A model generated the notes under the pieces. The model was not told the origin of the DNA, searched no databases, and saw only the letters and a list, made by a program, of their open reading frames with translations. The position numbers were made by a program, and so were the translations under genes. A stretch of DNA of 64,000 nt from positions 1 through 64,000 of the forward strand of contig NZ_RCTF01000005.1 in assembly GCF_003667445.1 (NCBI RefSeq). Reading direction: 5' to 3'. Shown in pieces: positions 1 through 7,477 of this stretch; position 1 is the first letter of the stretch; every line of letters begins with the position of its first letter. This stretch comes from Xanthobacter tagetidis (GTDB taxonomy: Bacteria > Pseudomonadota > Alphaproteobacteria > Rhizobiales > Xanthobacteraceae).

Positions 1-248
1 GGCGCGGCCGCCGGCGGCGCCGCGGACGGTGCGGCGCCGGCTCCGGCCGCAGCCGCGCCGAGGCGGGCGGCACATTCGCTGTAGAACTTCGGCCAGGTCA
101 TGCCATCCGGAACCTTGCCGGCATCCTTCGCCTTGCTCCATTCCGCGGCGCATTGCTGCTGGCGGGAGGGCGTCTCGGCGGCGGCGGGCAGGCTCATGGC
201 GAGGGCGGCGCCGCAGGCGGCGCCATAAAGTGCGATGCGCAACGTCAT
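1..248 (-). CDS. Small secreted alanine-rich protein, 3' end cut by window edge
   Basis: The reading frame starts at the ATG at 248 and stays open to base 1, so the C-terminus is missing. The N-terminus looks like a signal peptide: MTLRIALYGAACGAALAMS, followed by LPAAAETPS with an AxA cleavage site. The mature part has the motifs CAAEWSKAKDAGKVP and WPKFYSECAARL and then an Ala/Pro-rich tail. Short periplasmic proteins of this type are common in Hyphomicrobiales and have no known function. It lies outside the prophage, so it is a host gene upstream of and divergent from tRNA-Gln. Confidence 0.6.
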   Translation of the reverse strand, partial: MTLRIALYGAACGAALAMSLPAAAETPSRQQQCAAEWSKAKDAGKVPDGMTWPKFYSECAARLGAAAAGAGAAPSAAPPAAA

Positions 249-390
249 TGCGCGCTCTCCCCGAAAGGCCGCGCGATCTGCGCAGCGCTGCAACCTACTG
301 CACAATGCGGTGGAAAATCGATGCCAGAATGCAGTCCGGCCGCCGCTTTTCGACCTGACGCAACGGCCGGTGGACGGCCGCCGCCGGCAG

Positions 391-420
391 TTGGACATGC
401 CGCCCGACCGAAGATATGTT
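391..420 (+). promoter_or_regulatory. Probable promoter of tRNA-Gln
   Basis: TTGGAC (391-396) and ATATGT (414-419) are separated by 17 bp, which puts transcription start near 426, about 7 bases before the tRNA. The rest of 249-432 shows nothing else I can support. Confidence 0.5.
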
Positions 421-432
421 CCGCCGCCGCGT

Positions 433-507
433 TGGGGCGTAGCCAAGTGGTAAGGCAGGGGATTTTGATTCCCCCATTCGGAGGTTCGAATCCTCCCGCC
501 CCAGCCA
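433..507 (+). tRNA. tRNA-Gln (anticodon UUG), prophage integration target
   Basis: The cloverleaf is complete. The acceptor stem is TGGGGCG/CGCCCCA, the D-arm GCCAAGTGGTAAGGC, the anticodon stem GGGGA/TCCCC with loop TTTTGAT (anticodon TTG), and the T-arm GGAGG-TTCGAAT-CCTCC. The discriminator is G and CCA is encoded (505-507). The gene overlaps attL. Its 5' half is host DNA and its 3' half was either supplied by the phage or kept from the host, depending on where the crossover fell. A second 3' half with a different T-stem sits at the right end of the prophage. Confidence 0.95.
456..479 (+). repeat. attL core (24-bp direct repeat)
   Basis: The 24 bases beginning CAGGGGATTTTGATTCCCC and ending CATTC in the anticodon arm of tRNA-Gln recur exactly at 61838-61861. 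Beyond the core the two copies share only the T-loop (GGTTCGAATCC) and the acceptor end CGCCCCAGCCA. An integrase gene lies next to the right copy. This is the usual pattern for tyrosine integrases that use the anticodon loop of tRNAs. Confidence 0.92.
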
Positions 508-601
508 TTTTCCTGCGCATAATCAAACCAGTACGCCTGCGACAATCCGGACCTGACAGAACAGACGGAGAATTCCGGACGCACAGGAGTCGGCACATCT
601 T

Positions 602-616
602 GTTCCCTTTTCGTTC
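602..616 (+). promoter_or_regulatory. LexA (SOS) box of the alphaproteobacterial type
   Basis: GTTCCCTTTTCGTTC is an exact GTTC-N7-GTTC direct repeat, the established LexA operator in Alphaproteobacteria. It ends 18 bp before the start codon at 635, upstream of a two-gene unit that includes an SRAP (SOS-response-associated peptidase) gene, which fits SOS control. Confidence 0.8.
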
Positions 617-634
617 TGCCATAGGCTCAGGCCC

Positions 635-877
635 ATGGACCCCGCCGACCTCACCCCTCGCCAGGCCCGCGCCGCCGGCTACGAATACCTGGCGGTCTAC
701 CACTGCCAGATGACGGTGCACCTTTGGCTGGAGTACCTTCCGGATATCCCGGTGAGGCGAATTCGCTATAGGTGTCAGCGCTGCGGGGCGCCGCTATCGC
801 CGGAGGAGGCATCCGCCGAGCTCGGCCGAATGACGGACGCTTTGGGCTACGTGCAGGGCTTCCGGTATCCGAGGTGA
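635..877 (+). CDS. Small zinc-ribbon-like protein, SOS unit
   Basis: An 80-residue protein with one clear CxxC knuckle (YRCQRCGAPL, about residues 45-54) and helical ends. Family not recognised. It is the first gene after the LexA box and its stop lies 3 bases before the SRAP start, so the two are very probably co-transcribed. Position next to attL marks it as a prophage accessory gene. Confidence 0.6.
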   Translation: MDPADLTPRQARAAGYEYLAVYHCQMTVHLWLEYLPDIPVRRIRYRCQRCGAPLSPEEASAELGRMTDALGYVQGFRYPR

Positions 878-880
878 CCA

Positions 881-1600
881 ATGTGCAATCTGTACTCGCT
901 CACCAAGGGGCAGGCGGCGATCCTCGCGCTCTCGCGCGCCATGCGCGACACGACGGGCAACCTGCCTCCCCTGCCCGGCATCTTCCCGGACTATTCCGCG
1001 CCGATCGTGCGGACGGGAGCAGATGGGGTGCGCGAGCTGGCGATGGCGCGCTGGGGCATGCCCTCTTCGCAATTCGCGCTGATGGAGGCGGCGAAGAAGC
1101 GGGCGGCGAAGCTCGAGGCCAAGGGCCAGGAGGTGGACTTCAAGGAGCTGCTGCGGCTGGAGCCGGACAGCGGCACCACGAACATCCGCAACACCGCGAG
1201 TCGCCACTGGCAGCGCTGGCTCGCGCCGGCGCACCGCTGCCTTGTGCCCTTCACCAGCTTCAGCGAGCACAACAAGGCCGCCGGCGGCGACATCTGGTTC
1301 GCGCTGTCGGAAGAGCGGCCGCTGGCCTTCTTTGCCGGCATCTGGGCGGGCGGCTGGACCTCGGTGCGGAAGATCAAGACGGGCGTGGAGACACTCGACA
1401 TTTACGGCTTCCTCACCTGCGAGCCGAGTGAGCCCGTCGCGAGCGTGCACCCCAAGGCGATGCCAGTGATCCTTAGGGAGGCTGCGGAGATCGACACATG
1501 GATGAACGCGCCATGGGAGGACGCCAAGGCGCTGCAACGTCCCCTGCCCGCCGGCGCCCTGCAAATTGTGGCGCGCGGGATACGGAAAGACGAGGCCTGA
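881..1600 (+). CDS. SRAP domain protein (YedK/HMCES-like)
   Basis: A 239-residue SOS-response-associated peptidase family protein. Known members bind abasic sites in single-stranded DNA and form a protective thiazolidine crosslink through Cys2. The key residues are visible: Cys2 in MCNLY, Asn in TNIRNTASRH (canonical Asn75), Glu in VPFTSFSEHN (canonical Glu105) and His in VHPKAMPVIL (canonical His160). There is a strong Shine-Dalgarno (GAGGTGA) before the ATG. It follows a LexA box, so expression on DNA damage is expected. The segment around residues 65-90 (KKRAAKLEAKGQEVDFKELL) is a feature of the phage/alphaproteobacterial subgroup. Confidence 0.92.
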   Translation: MCNLYSLTKGQAAILALSRAMRDTTGNLPPLPGIFPDYSAPIVRTGADGVRELAMARWGMPSSQFALMEAAKKRAAKLEAKGQEVDFKELLRLEPDSGTTNIRNTASRHWQRWLAPAHRCLVPFTSFSEHNKAAGGDIWFALSEERPLAFFAGIWAGGWTSVRKIKTGVETLDIYGFLTCEPSEPVASVHPKAMPVILREAAEIDTWMNAPWEDAKALQRPLPAGALQIVARGIRKDEA

Positions 1601-1713
1601 AGCGGCAAAAGCCGCCCTGCCGGAGGAGAGCGGGGCACGGGCTATGGTTGCCTCACGAGGGAGGAAGGTGCAACGATCTCGGTGCTGCTCCGCTTTCGCC
1701 TGAGGCTATCCCC

Positions 1714-1962
1714 ATGATGACCCCAGCCGACGCCCGCACGGCTATTGAGAATGCGCTACGCCGTCAGATCGGCCCTCTCCCGCCCGGCACCATCATCGTG
1801 GTGCGCGACGACAGCGAGCCCCGCTACAATTGGACCATCCAGGTACATGGCGGGGGCGCAGCGCAGGCAGACGGCGCCGCGCTCACCCACCACCAAGAGA
1901 TCATGGCGCGCTTCGAGGCGGTGCGGAACGCGAACCCCTTTTTGGATTTCTGCGCAGGGTAG
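1714..1962 (+). CDS. Hypothetical small protein
   Basis: 82 residues from MMTPADARTAIENAL to NPFLDFCAG. The start was chosen because GAGG lies 8 bases upstream of the ATG. It looks like a compact alpha/beta protein (TIIVVRDD, YNWTIQV). No family recognised. It is 113 bp downstream of the SRAP gene and may belong to the same transcript. Confidence 0.5.
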   Translation: MMTPADARTAIENALRRQIGPLPPGTIIVVRDDSEPRYNWTIQVHGGGAAQADGAALTHHQEIMARFEAVRNANPFLDFCAG

Positions 1963-2019
1963 CGCGATAGGCCCTATCCCGGTAATCTGCTCCGCGCCTA
2001 TCCAAGCCCTGACCGGGTA

Positions 2020-2072
2020 GGCGGGGAGTCGGGCGGTCGCTCCCCCGCGGCGCGCCCGGCTCACTCCCCGCC
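2020..2072. terminator. Long GC-rich hairpin between convergent genes
   Basis: GGCGGGGAGTCGGGCG (2020-2035) pairs with CGCCCGGCTCACTCCCCGCC (2053-2072) with a small bulge. It lies directly after the stop of the minus-strand gene ending at 2075 and after the plus-strand gene ending at 1962, so a bidirectional terminator is likely. There is no clear U-run. Confidence 0.5.
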
Positions 2073-2074
2073 GC

Positions 2075-2314
2075 CTATGCGGCGACGCGATGCTCCTGCC
2101 AAATATCCAGCAGCCGGAATGCTGCTTCGAGCGAGGCCACCTTTCCCAGCACATCGATGCTGCCTACTGCCTGATCGCTCGCCACTTCAAAAAGGAAGTA
2201 GCCACCGAACCCAAGGTGTTGTGCTCCTGCGTCAATAATCGTTTGACGGGAAAGCGTCGCTACGTGAATACTGCGGCCATTGCCCAGCTTGGCGCTTCCG
2301 AGGATATCATCCAT
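2075..2314 (-). CDS. Hypothetical protein, divergent partner of the 2313 gene
   Basis: 79 residues (MDDILGSAKLGNGR... LLDIWQEHRVAA). A GGAG lies about 8 bases before the ATG. Its start codon overlaps that of the plus-strand neighbour inside the palindrome CCATGG, so the two genes are read head to head. No family recognised. The pair could be a two-component accessory or defence unit at the prophage edge, but that is only suggested by position. Confidence 0.5.
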   Translation of the reverse strand: MDDILGSAKLGNGRSIHVATLSRQTIIDAGAQHLGFGGYFLFEVASDQAVGSIDVLGKVASLEAAFRLLDIWQEHRVAA

Positions 2315-3032
2315 GGTCCGTGCTCCGGCTCAGCGGCCAACGCCGCGCATATCCGTCAACGATCTGGCTCAGTTCATGGTTTCATCGGACACCGCGCGGA
2401 TGGGCATCATCCGCCGGGCGAAGACGCCGCCAGCCGCTCCGATCATCCGGTACCGCGACGTTCGACCGGTTGTTACAGCATACTTGGCGGATCCTCTACG
2501 CACTGTGAATCACATCGTCGCAGCCGAGGCGATGTTCGATCAGCGCGCCTCCGATCCAGCGGAGAGCCCGCTCCGCCAGGATGACGCACGTCAGTCGATC
2601 GAGGTGCTGCATGCACTCCAGCAGATGCAGAACTCCTTGGGGGCTTTCGACTTCCATGCCGCCCCGCCCGATCAGCCCAAGATCAACCTGGCCGGCGTTG
2701 AAGTTTCAATCCGAGCCGAGTTGCTGGTGCACGGTGTGGCGCGAGGCGGCGCGCACCAGATCGGTGGGGCTGTCCTTCGCCTGACGCAGGATGTCGGCGA
2801 CAGTGATGCGGCGCGGGACAAAAGGCGTGAAATGGGCCTCTACGTGGCGACCATGGCGAGCCGCCATATCGGGGACCACTTCGCCGGCACTCGGACCGTA
2901 TCCAACCGGCTTTGCATGTCGATCGACGTGCAGCATGGCGAAGTTTTCATCGCCCCGCCCGCCGTCACCCGCCGAATGGCTGATATGGAGAATGCTTGCC
3001 GCTTCATAGCTGCGATGTGGGAGAGCGCTTAG
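2313..3032 (+). CDS. Conserved uncharacterised protein
   Basis: 239 residues from MVRAPAQRPTPRISVNDLA. The start was chosen because GAGG lies 9 bases upstream. The N-terminus (NDLAQFMVSSDTARMGIIRR) and C-terminus (VEVSIRAELLVHG, then VYVATM-like and MSIDVQHGEVFIAPPAVTRR) resemble a scattered bacterial family whose members share SPARRR-type N-terminal and RVFRAPKAVKRR-type C-terminal motifs. No function is known to me. The base composition is slightly less GC-rich than the flanks, in keeping with separate acquisition. Confidence 0.6.
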   Translation: MVRAPAQRPTPRISVNDLAQFMVSSDTARMGIIRRAKTPPAAPIIRYRDVRPVVTAYLADPLRTVNHIVAAEAMFDQRASDPAESPLRQDDARQSIEVLHALQQMQNSLGAFDFHAAPPDQPKINLAGVEVSIRAELLVHGVARGGAHQIGGAVLRLTQDVGDSDAARDKRREMGLYVATMASRHIGDHFAGTRTVSNRLCMSIDVQHGEVFIAPPAVTRRMADMENACRFIAAMWESA

Positions 3033-3034
3033 GC

Positions 3035-3283
3035 TTACTCTCCCGCGAAGCCGATGAACGGCTCCGGCGCGGCATCCTCCGGCGCGCGGCGCGGCTCGCA
3101 CCAGTCGTCCCGCGCCGCCGCCACCAGGTCGGCCGCCATCATCAGGCCCGTGCGCCGGCGGAGCGGGACGCGCAGAACCTGGCGCCCGTCGCCATCGGCG
3201 AGCGGCACCACCAGTTCCACCCGGCCGGGCGTCCGCACGATATAGGGGCCGACATCGGGATGCGGCGTCGGGCCGCCGCTCAT
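3035..3283 (-). CDS. Hypothetical phage protein at end of late operon
   Basis: 82 residues from MSGGPTPHPDVGPYIVRTPG. The start was chosen because its ATG overlaps the stop of the upstream membrane-protein gene (ATGA). It contains a beta-rich segment (RVELVVPLADGDGRQVLRVPL) and an acidic C-terminus. Function unknown. It is the last gene of the late transcription unit and its stop is 2 bases from the convergent gene ending at 3032. Confidence 0.6.
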   Translation of the reverse strand: MSGGPTPHPDVGPYIVRTPGRVELVVPLADGDGRQVLRVPLRRRTGLMMAADLVAAARDDWCEPRRAPEDAAPEPFIGFAGE

Positions 3284-3636
3284 TTGAGGAGCGGCGGCAA
3301 GGGCGGCAGGGTCGGCGGCGAGCCGTCGCGCCAGATGCGCGCCCAGCGCATTAGCGCGTCGCACAGGCTCATGCCGATGAGGCCGAGCACAAAGCCCACC
3401 ATCCCCTCAAAGGACGCCGGGCTGATCTCCGGCGAGGCGAGGTAGCGCGCGGCAAAGGCGGCGCCCGCCGGCGTGCAGTAGCCGGCGACGATGGTGCCCA
3501 CCACAGCCGTCGAGAGATGGCGCAGAGGCGAGCCGCCGGGCCGGGTGAGTGAGCGCGCCAGGCCGCCGGCGGCGCCGGCGAGAAGGTGCGCCAGCTTGAC
3601 GCCGAGCACGGTGGGATCGGGCGGAAGATCGGCCAT
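3280..3636 (-). CDS. Membrane protein in lysis cassette, possible holin
   Basis: 118 residues from MADLPPDPTVLGVKL. Three hydrophobic stretches are visible: around LAHLLAGAAGGLA, STAVVGTIVAGYCTPAGAAF and MVGFVLGLIGMSLCDALM. Position next to spanin-like and endolysin genes suggests a holin or phage-associated membrane protein. Family not certain; the third gene from the end (3751-4146) also has membrane segments and competes for the holin role. Confidence 0.6.
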   Translation of the reverse strand: MADLPPDPTVLGVKLAHLLAGAAGGLARSLTRPGGSPLRHLSTAVVGTIVAGYCTPAGAAFAARYLASPEISPASFEGMVGFVLGLIGMSLCDALMRWARIWRDGSPPTLPPLPPLLK

Positions 3637-3857
3637 CAGCGCCACCCGCACAGCTTGCGCCCAACGGCGTTGTGGGCCTTGGCCTGACGTATGGTGTCGT
3701 CGCTGTCCCTGACGGACCACCGCACCGGCTTCGCCGCGCGGCAGAAAACGTCAGTCCCGCCGGAACCCGTCGTCGTCGCGCAGGCGCTCAGGGTCAGAAT
3801 TGCGGCGATCAGCGTCAGCGCGCGCGCGCTCCGCCTGCTGGACGGCACGGTCTGCAT
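3636..3857 (-). CDS. Rz1-like outer-membrane lipoprotein (o-spanin)
   Basis: 73 residues with a lipoprotein signal: basic start, LIAAILTLSAC lipobox with Cys at about residue 26, then a short mature part (CRAAKPVRWSVRDSDDTIRQ) of the Rz1 type with the usual conserved I/A...N end. It overlaps the 3' end of the Rz-like gene by 107 bp in another frame, the classic overlapping Rz/Rz1 arrangement. The role is disruption of the outer membrane at lysis together with the i-spanin. Confidence 0.7.
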   Translation of the reverse strand: MQTVPSSRRSARALTLIAAILTLSACATTTGSGGTDVFCRAAKPVRWSVRDSDDTIRQAKAHNAVGRKLCGWR

Positions 3858-4146
3858 TGGCCCGCTCCTTTGTGGCCTGTTGAGCGGCGCCCTTGCGCAC
3901 GCCGAGATGATGGATGGCGAGGGCCGCGGCGCCGGCGAGCCAGGCCAAGGCCGGCTTGAGGCCGAGCGCCGACCAGAGCGCCACGAAGCCGGCGACGCCG
4001 GCCGAGACGATCAGCGCGAGCCACCAGTCCCCGCCGCACAGCAGCGTCGCAACGAGGCTCACACCCGCCGCAGCGGCCGGCAGCGCCCAGCCGAGGCCGA
4101 GCGCCGCCGCCCACTTGGCGGAGAGGAGGGCGACGAGCGCGGTCAT
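3751..4146 (-). CDS. Rz-like membrane protein with charged coiled-coil tail
   Basis: 131 residues from MTALVALLSAKWAAALG. The start is the ATG overlapping the endolysin stop (ATGA). The N-terminal two thirds is hydrophobic with several membrane segments. The C-terminus (QQATKERANADRAVQQAERA, then RADADRRNSDPERLRDD) is a charged helix as in i-spanins. The multiple membrane segments are more than a normal Rz has, so it may be a holin/spanin combination. Spanin role is inferred from the overlapping Rz1-like gene. Confidence 0.6.
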   Translation of the reverse strand: MTALVALLSAKWAAALGLGWALPAAAAGVSLVATLLCGGDWWLALIVSAGVAGFVALWSALGLKPALAWLAGAAALAIHHLGVRKGAAQQATKERANADRAVQQAERARADADRRNSDPERLRDDDGFRRD

Positions 4147-5009
4147 GCCGGCACCGCACCGTCCGGCTCGGCCGAGGTGCCGAGGTCCGGCGCATTGAGG
4201 TCGAGGGCGTCCATGATCTCCGCCGCCTTGGCCTTCGCCCACTCGCGATAGACGAAGCCGAGGACACCCACGAGCGCGCCGACCACCATGAGGATCATGA
4301 GCACGGTCGCCGCGGTGTCGCTCTTGTCGGCCAGGGGCGTGAGCGCATCGGTCGCCGTGGTGATGCCCGTGGTCACGGTGCCGCCGGCGGCGAGCGCGTC
4401 GCCGATGGCCTTCGGCGGAGGCGACTTGGCGGACGAGGCATAGGCCTTGCCGCAAGCCGTGGCCGTGGGCATCGGCAGGTGCACCGAGCCGGAGGCGATG
4501 GCCTGCCCGAGCTGCTTCGCCTCGGCAACGCGGCGACCCCATCCCTTGCCGAACACGTCCCAGGTCTTGAGGTTCTTCAGCATGGCGAGCCGGCGGGCCT
4601 GGATATCGGCGATGACCGCGTCGTGGTCCTCCGCACGCTCCAGCGCGGCGAGCGTCGCCGGGCCAAGCACGCCGTCCGCCGCGATGCCGAGCGCGCGCTG
4701 CAGCCACTTGGTGGCCTGCGCCGGGCCGGAATTCACGGCGCCGTCGAACACCACGTAGTCGATGCCGGCGGGCAGCTTGTCGCCCTGGATCAGGTCCCAA
4801 TAGCGCCGGCGGTAGATCTCCTGCAGCTCGCTTTCCTCAAGCTGCCGCACGTCACGCGTGGGCAGGCCCTTGGACCGGCGATAGTCGTCATAGACCCGCT
4901 TGATGACGCCCTTCATGGTGGGGCCGCCGGGGTCGCGGGGATGGTTGAAGTAGCCGCCCTCGTGCACCAGGACAGCCGCCAGCGACGGCGCGAAATTGCT
5001 CGCAACCAT
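4143..5009 (-). CDS. GH108 endolysin with C-terminal membrane anchor
   Basis: 288 residues. The N-terminus has the GH108 N-acetylmuramidase motif with catalytic Glu in VHEGGYFNHPRDPGGPT (about residues 15-31), followed by a peptidoglycan-binding (PG_binding_3-like) region with AVNSGPAQATKWLQRALG and ADGVLGPATLAAL. A transmembrane helix near residues 236-252 (VLMILMVVGALVGVLGFVY) and a short tail follow. The enzyme cuts peptidoglycan glycan strands at lysis. The C-terminal anchor is unusual compared with soluble GH108 endolysins of about 180 residues and suggests membrane-tethered storage or activity. Confidence 0.88.
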   Translation of the reverse strand: MVASNFAPSLAAVLVHEGGYFNHPRDPGGPTMKGVIKRVYDDYRRSKGLPTRDVRQLEESELQEIYRRRYWDLIQGDKLPAGIDYVVFDGAVNSGPAQATKWLQRALGIAADGVLGPATLAALERAEDHDAVIADIQARRLAMLKNLKTWDVFGKGWGRRVAEAKQLGQAIASGSVHLPMPTATACGKAYASSAKSPPPKAIGDALAAGGTVTTGITTATDALTPLADKSDTAATVLMILMVVGALVGVLGFVYREWAKAKAAEIMDALDLNAPDLGTSAEPDGAVPA

Positions 5010-5043
5010 GGGGACCTCTCAGATTGTCAGGAGTGGGCCGCGC

Positions 5044-6276
5044 TCAGGCGGCGATGGTGGCCATATCGCTGGTCAGCGTCCGCAGGGTCGCTGCGGCCTG
5101 ATTGTCGCCATAGGCATTGGGGTGGATGCCGTCGCCGGTATAGTTGCCGCCGACTGTATTCCAGAGCAGTTCGTTCGAACCCAGCCGCGTTGCCGCGTTG
5201 AGGTCGATGTATTTCGAGGTGCTCGCGCCAGCAATGGAGCCGCCGCGAACCAGTGCATTGTAGGTCGCGATCTTGCCGCTGGAGAGATCAGCCTGCGTAC
5301 CAGCGTCGAAAGGATTCCCAGTCCACGGGGTGAGCGTGGTCATGATCGTTTCGCGCGCGATCGACGCCCAGAAACTGTTGAGGCCCTCGGTGTAGCCCTG
5401 CAAGGCCGAGATGGAGGCCCCTAGGTCGTTGTGCCCCAATTCGTTGACGACGATCGGGCGGAGGCCGCACATCGCCATAATTTCCAGGCGCTTAGCCATT
5501 TTCGCCGGGTTGCCGCTGTTATAGAGCACGCTGGCCTGCGATCCGGAGCGCCCGAAATTGAGGCAGTCATAGCTCGACTGGCAGACCAGCTTGTCCCAAT
5601 AGCTGATGTTGCCGTCAGCATCCGCACCAGTAGACCAGTCAGAACGGAGCCCGATGGCGTGCAGAATACTATCGCCAACACCGATAAATGCAGGCGTGGT
5701 GTCCGTGCTATAACCGAGCAGGATCGGCGTGACCGCGTTTACGCCTGCCGAAGTGCCGGCGGACGTGGCAGAGCCGGGCGTGTAGTTTTGCGCATTCGTC
5801 GTGAGCGCATACCGATCCGAGGTGATGGCCGCCGCGTGCGTGTTCTGCGGGATCAGGCCCGAGGCCCCCCGGTCGATCTTGAGATGGACGCGATAGTAGG
5901 CCCCGGCCGGGATGTCGATGTCGGCCTCGGCCCAGGCGTTGGAAAGATCGGCCGCCGTGAGGGTCGTCGACCCGCCATGCGCCAGCGCGACCGCCGTCCC
6001 CCCAACAGGGTACTCCACCCAGCACCACCACGTGCACCCGGCACCAGGGCCGACCTCGTCTTCCGTCAGGTTGACGTACCACCACGGAAGAACGGCCCTC
6101 ACCCTTTTGATGGGCCGAGGACCATTCTTGCGGATGATCGCGCTCGCGAAATACTGCGCCGTCCGCGTCGCCGTCGCCAAGGCATTGCGGTTGCCCATGA
6201 TCGACAGGGTGGGCGAGCGCCCCCCGCCGAGGACAGCGAGGCTGGAAAGAGAGAGGGAGAGGGAAAGGGAGGGCAT
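5044..6276 (-). CDS. SGNH/GDSL hydrolase, tail-associated
   Basis: 410 residues. The SGNH blocks are visible: block I GVGDSILH (about residue 200), Gly/Asn blocks NFGRSGS and NELGHND, and the terminal DGIHPNAYGDNQ with the catalytic Asp-His. The first 180 residues form a beta-rich part that probably attaches to the tail. Such hydrolases on phage tails remove O-acetyl groups from capsular or O-antigen polysaccharide; that substrate is inferred. Encoded just after the fibre genes. Confidence 0.8.
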   Translation of the reverse strand: MPSLSLSLSLSSLAVLGGGRSPTLSIMGNRNALATATRTAQYFASAIIRKNGPRPIKRVRAVLPWWYVNLTEDEVGPGAGCTWWCWVEYPVGGTAVALAHGGSTTLTAADLSNAWAEADIDIPAGAYYRVHLKIDRGASGLIPQNTHAAAITSDRYALTTNAQNYTPGSATSAGTSAGVNAVTPILLGYSTDTTPAFIGVGDSILHAIGLRSDWSTGADADGNISYWDKLVCQSSYDCLNFGRSGSQASVLYNSGNPAKMAKRLEIMAMCGLRPIVVNELGHNDLGASISALQGYTEGLNSFWASIARETIMTTLTPWTGNPFDAGTQADLSSGKIATYNALVRGGSIAGASTSKYIDLNAATRLGSNELLWNTVGGNYTGDGIHPNAYGDNQAAATLRTLTSDMATIAA

Positions 6277-6289
6277 GGGCGATGTCCGA

Positions 6290-7477
6290 TCAGTCGTCGG
6301 TGGCCGCGTCCTCGGTGTAGGTCACCTGGACGTACATGAGCTTGGCATCGGCGCCGTAGGTGTCGGACGCGTCGGACGGGTAGCGCACGATTTGCAGGCG
6401 GAGCACACCATCCGCCGCCAGCGTGCCAGACGCGGTCACGGCAGGTGGGGTTGCGACTTGCAGACGGTTCGCATTCCCCGGCGCCGGGGAAGCAACCGCC
6501 TGAGCAGTGCCGAACGCCAGCGCCAATGTGTTGGTGCTATCAGCCGGATTTGTGATGGCTGCCTGTATACCCCAAACAACACCGCCAGAGTTGCTATCTG
6601 ACGGCGCCCACCCAATCTTGCAAATTAACGAACCGCCATCCCACGACTTCGGCATCGGAAGCAGTGCGACTGCGTATTCCAGGATGGTCGAGTCGAAATT
6701 GACACTCGGATAGGTAAAGCCCGCTGCGGGCGCCACAGTGCCGGCGGAGGCGCCGAATCCGGTGAACTGCGGGGCTGGCACAGTAATCGTGCGCTTGCCA
6801 GCGGTCTTCGCGGTGCTCGCGTCCGTCACGCGCCCGTCGGCGCCGATGGTGAGCACCGGGGACTCGGTCGCGCTGCCGTAGGTTCCGGCGACGACGCCGG
6901 AGGCCGGGACCGCCTCTATGGTCCAGGCGGAGGTGCCGCGAAAATAGAAGGCGGGCGGGTCAACACTCAAATCCACCACGCGCATGCCGGCTTCAGGCGC
7001 GGTGAATGCCCAGGCCGCCGCCGCAGTCCATGTGGCGAGGTATCCGGCCTTTCCGGACCACGCGGCGCTCGGCGAGGAACCGATCAGGTAGACATCTCCT
7101 ACCGTGGGAGAGCCGGGCGGCATGTCCAAGAGCGCGTCGGTCACCAGGTAATCGGCGCGGCGGGAAAGGAGCAGCACTTGGTTGGCGACCAACTCCTCCA
7201 CCGCAGCCGAGACCGACACGCCAGAGCGGCGCGCGGGGCTGTCATAGACGATGCGGTAGGGGTCGCTGGTGAGGCTCGTTCCGGGCCAAGGATCGAGCAG
7301 CGTCAGCGCGCCGGAGGTGTCCTCGATTGAGGCGATGATGCCGCGCGCTCCGGTCGCGGGATCGATGAGGGAGTCGCCCTCGCGGATGGTCGTCCACGTC
7401 ACGCCGGAGCCGGTGACGGCGGTCGAGCCGTTGGCGACGCTGATGGTTCCAGCGGCATAGGTCATCGCGAAAGTCAT
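6290..7477 (-). CDS. Tail fibre protein with DUF2793-like region
   Basis: 395 residues. The N-terminal 80 residues are beta-rich (SVANGSTAVTGSGVTWTTI, a motif seen at the start of many tail fibre and baseplate proteins). Residues about 120-180 (SPTVGDVYLIG, AWSGKAGYLATWT, AWAFTAPEAGM) match the DUF2793 module of alphaproteobacterial phage fibres. The C-terminal 200 residues are probably a receptor-binding or decoration domain. It lies between the J-linked gene and the SGNH hydrolase. Confidence 0.75.
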   Translation of the reverse strand: MTFAMTYAAGTISVANGSTAVTGSGVTWTTIREGDSLIDPATGARGIIASIEDTSGALTLLDPWPGTSLTSDPYRIVYDSPARRSGVSVSAAVEELVANQVLLLSRRADYLVTDALLDMPPGSPTVGDVYLIGSSPSAAWSGKAGYLATWTAAAAWAFTAPEAGMRVVDLSVDPPAFYFRGTSAWTIEAVPASGVVAGTYGSATESPVLTIGADGRVTDASTAKTAGKRTITVPAPQFTGFGASAGTVAPAAGFTYPSVNFDSTILEYAVALLPMPKSWDGGSLICKIGWAPSDSNSGGVVWGIQAAITNPADSTNTLALAFGTAQAVASPAPGNANRLQVATPPAVTASGTLAADGVLRLQIVRYPSDASDTYGADAKLMYVQVTYTEDAATDD

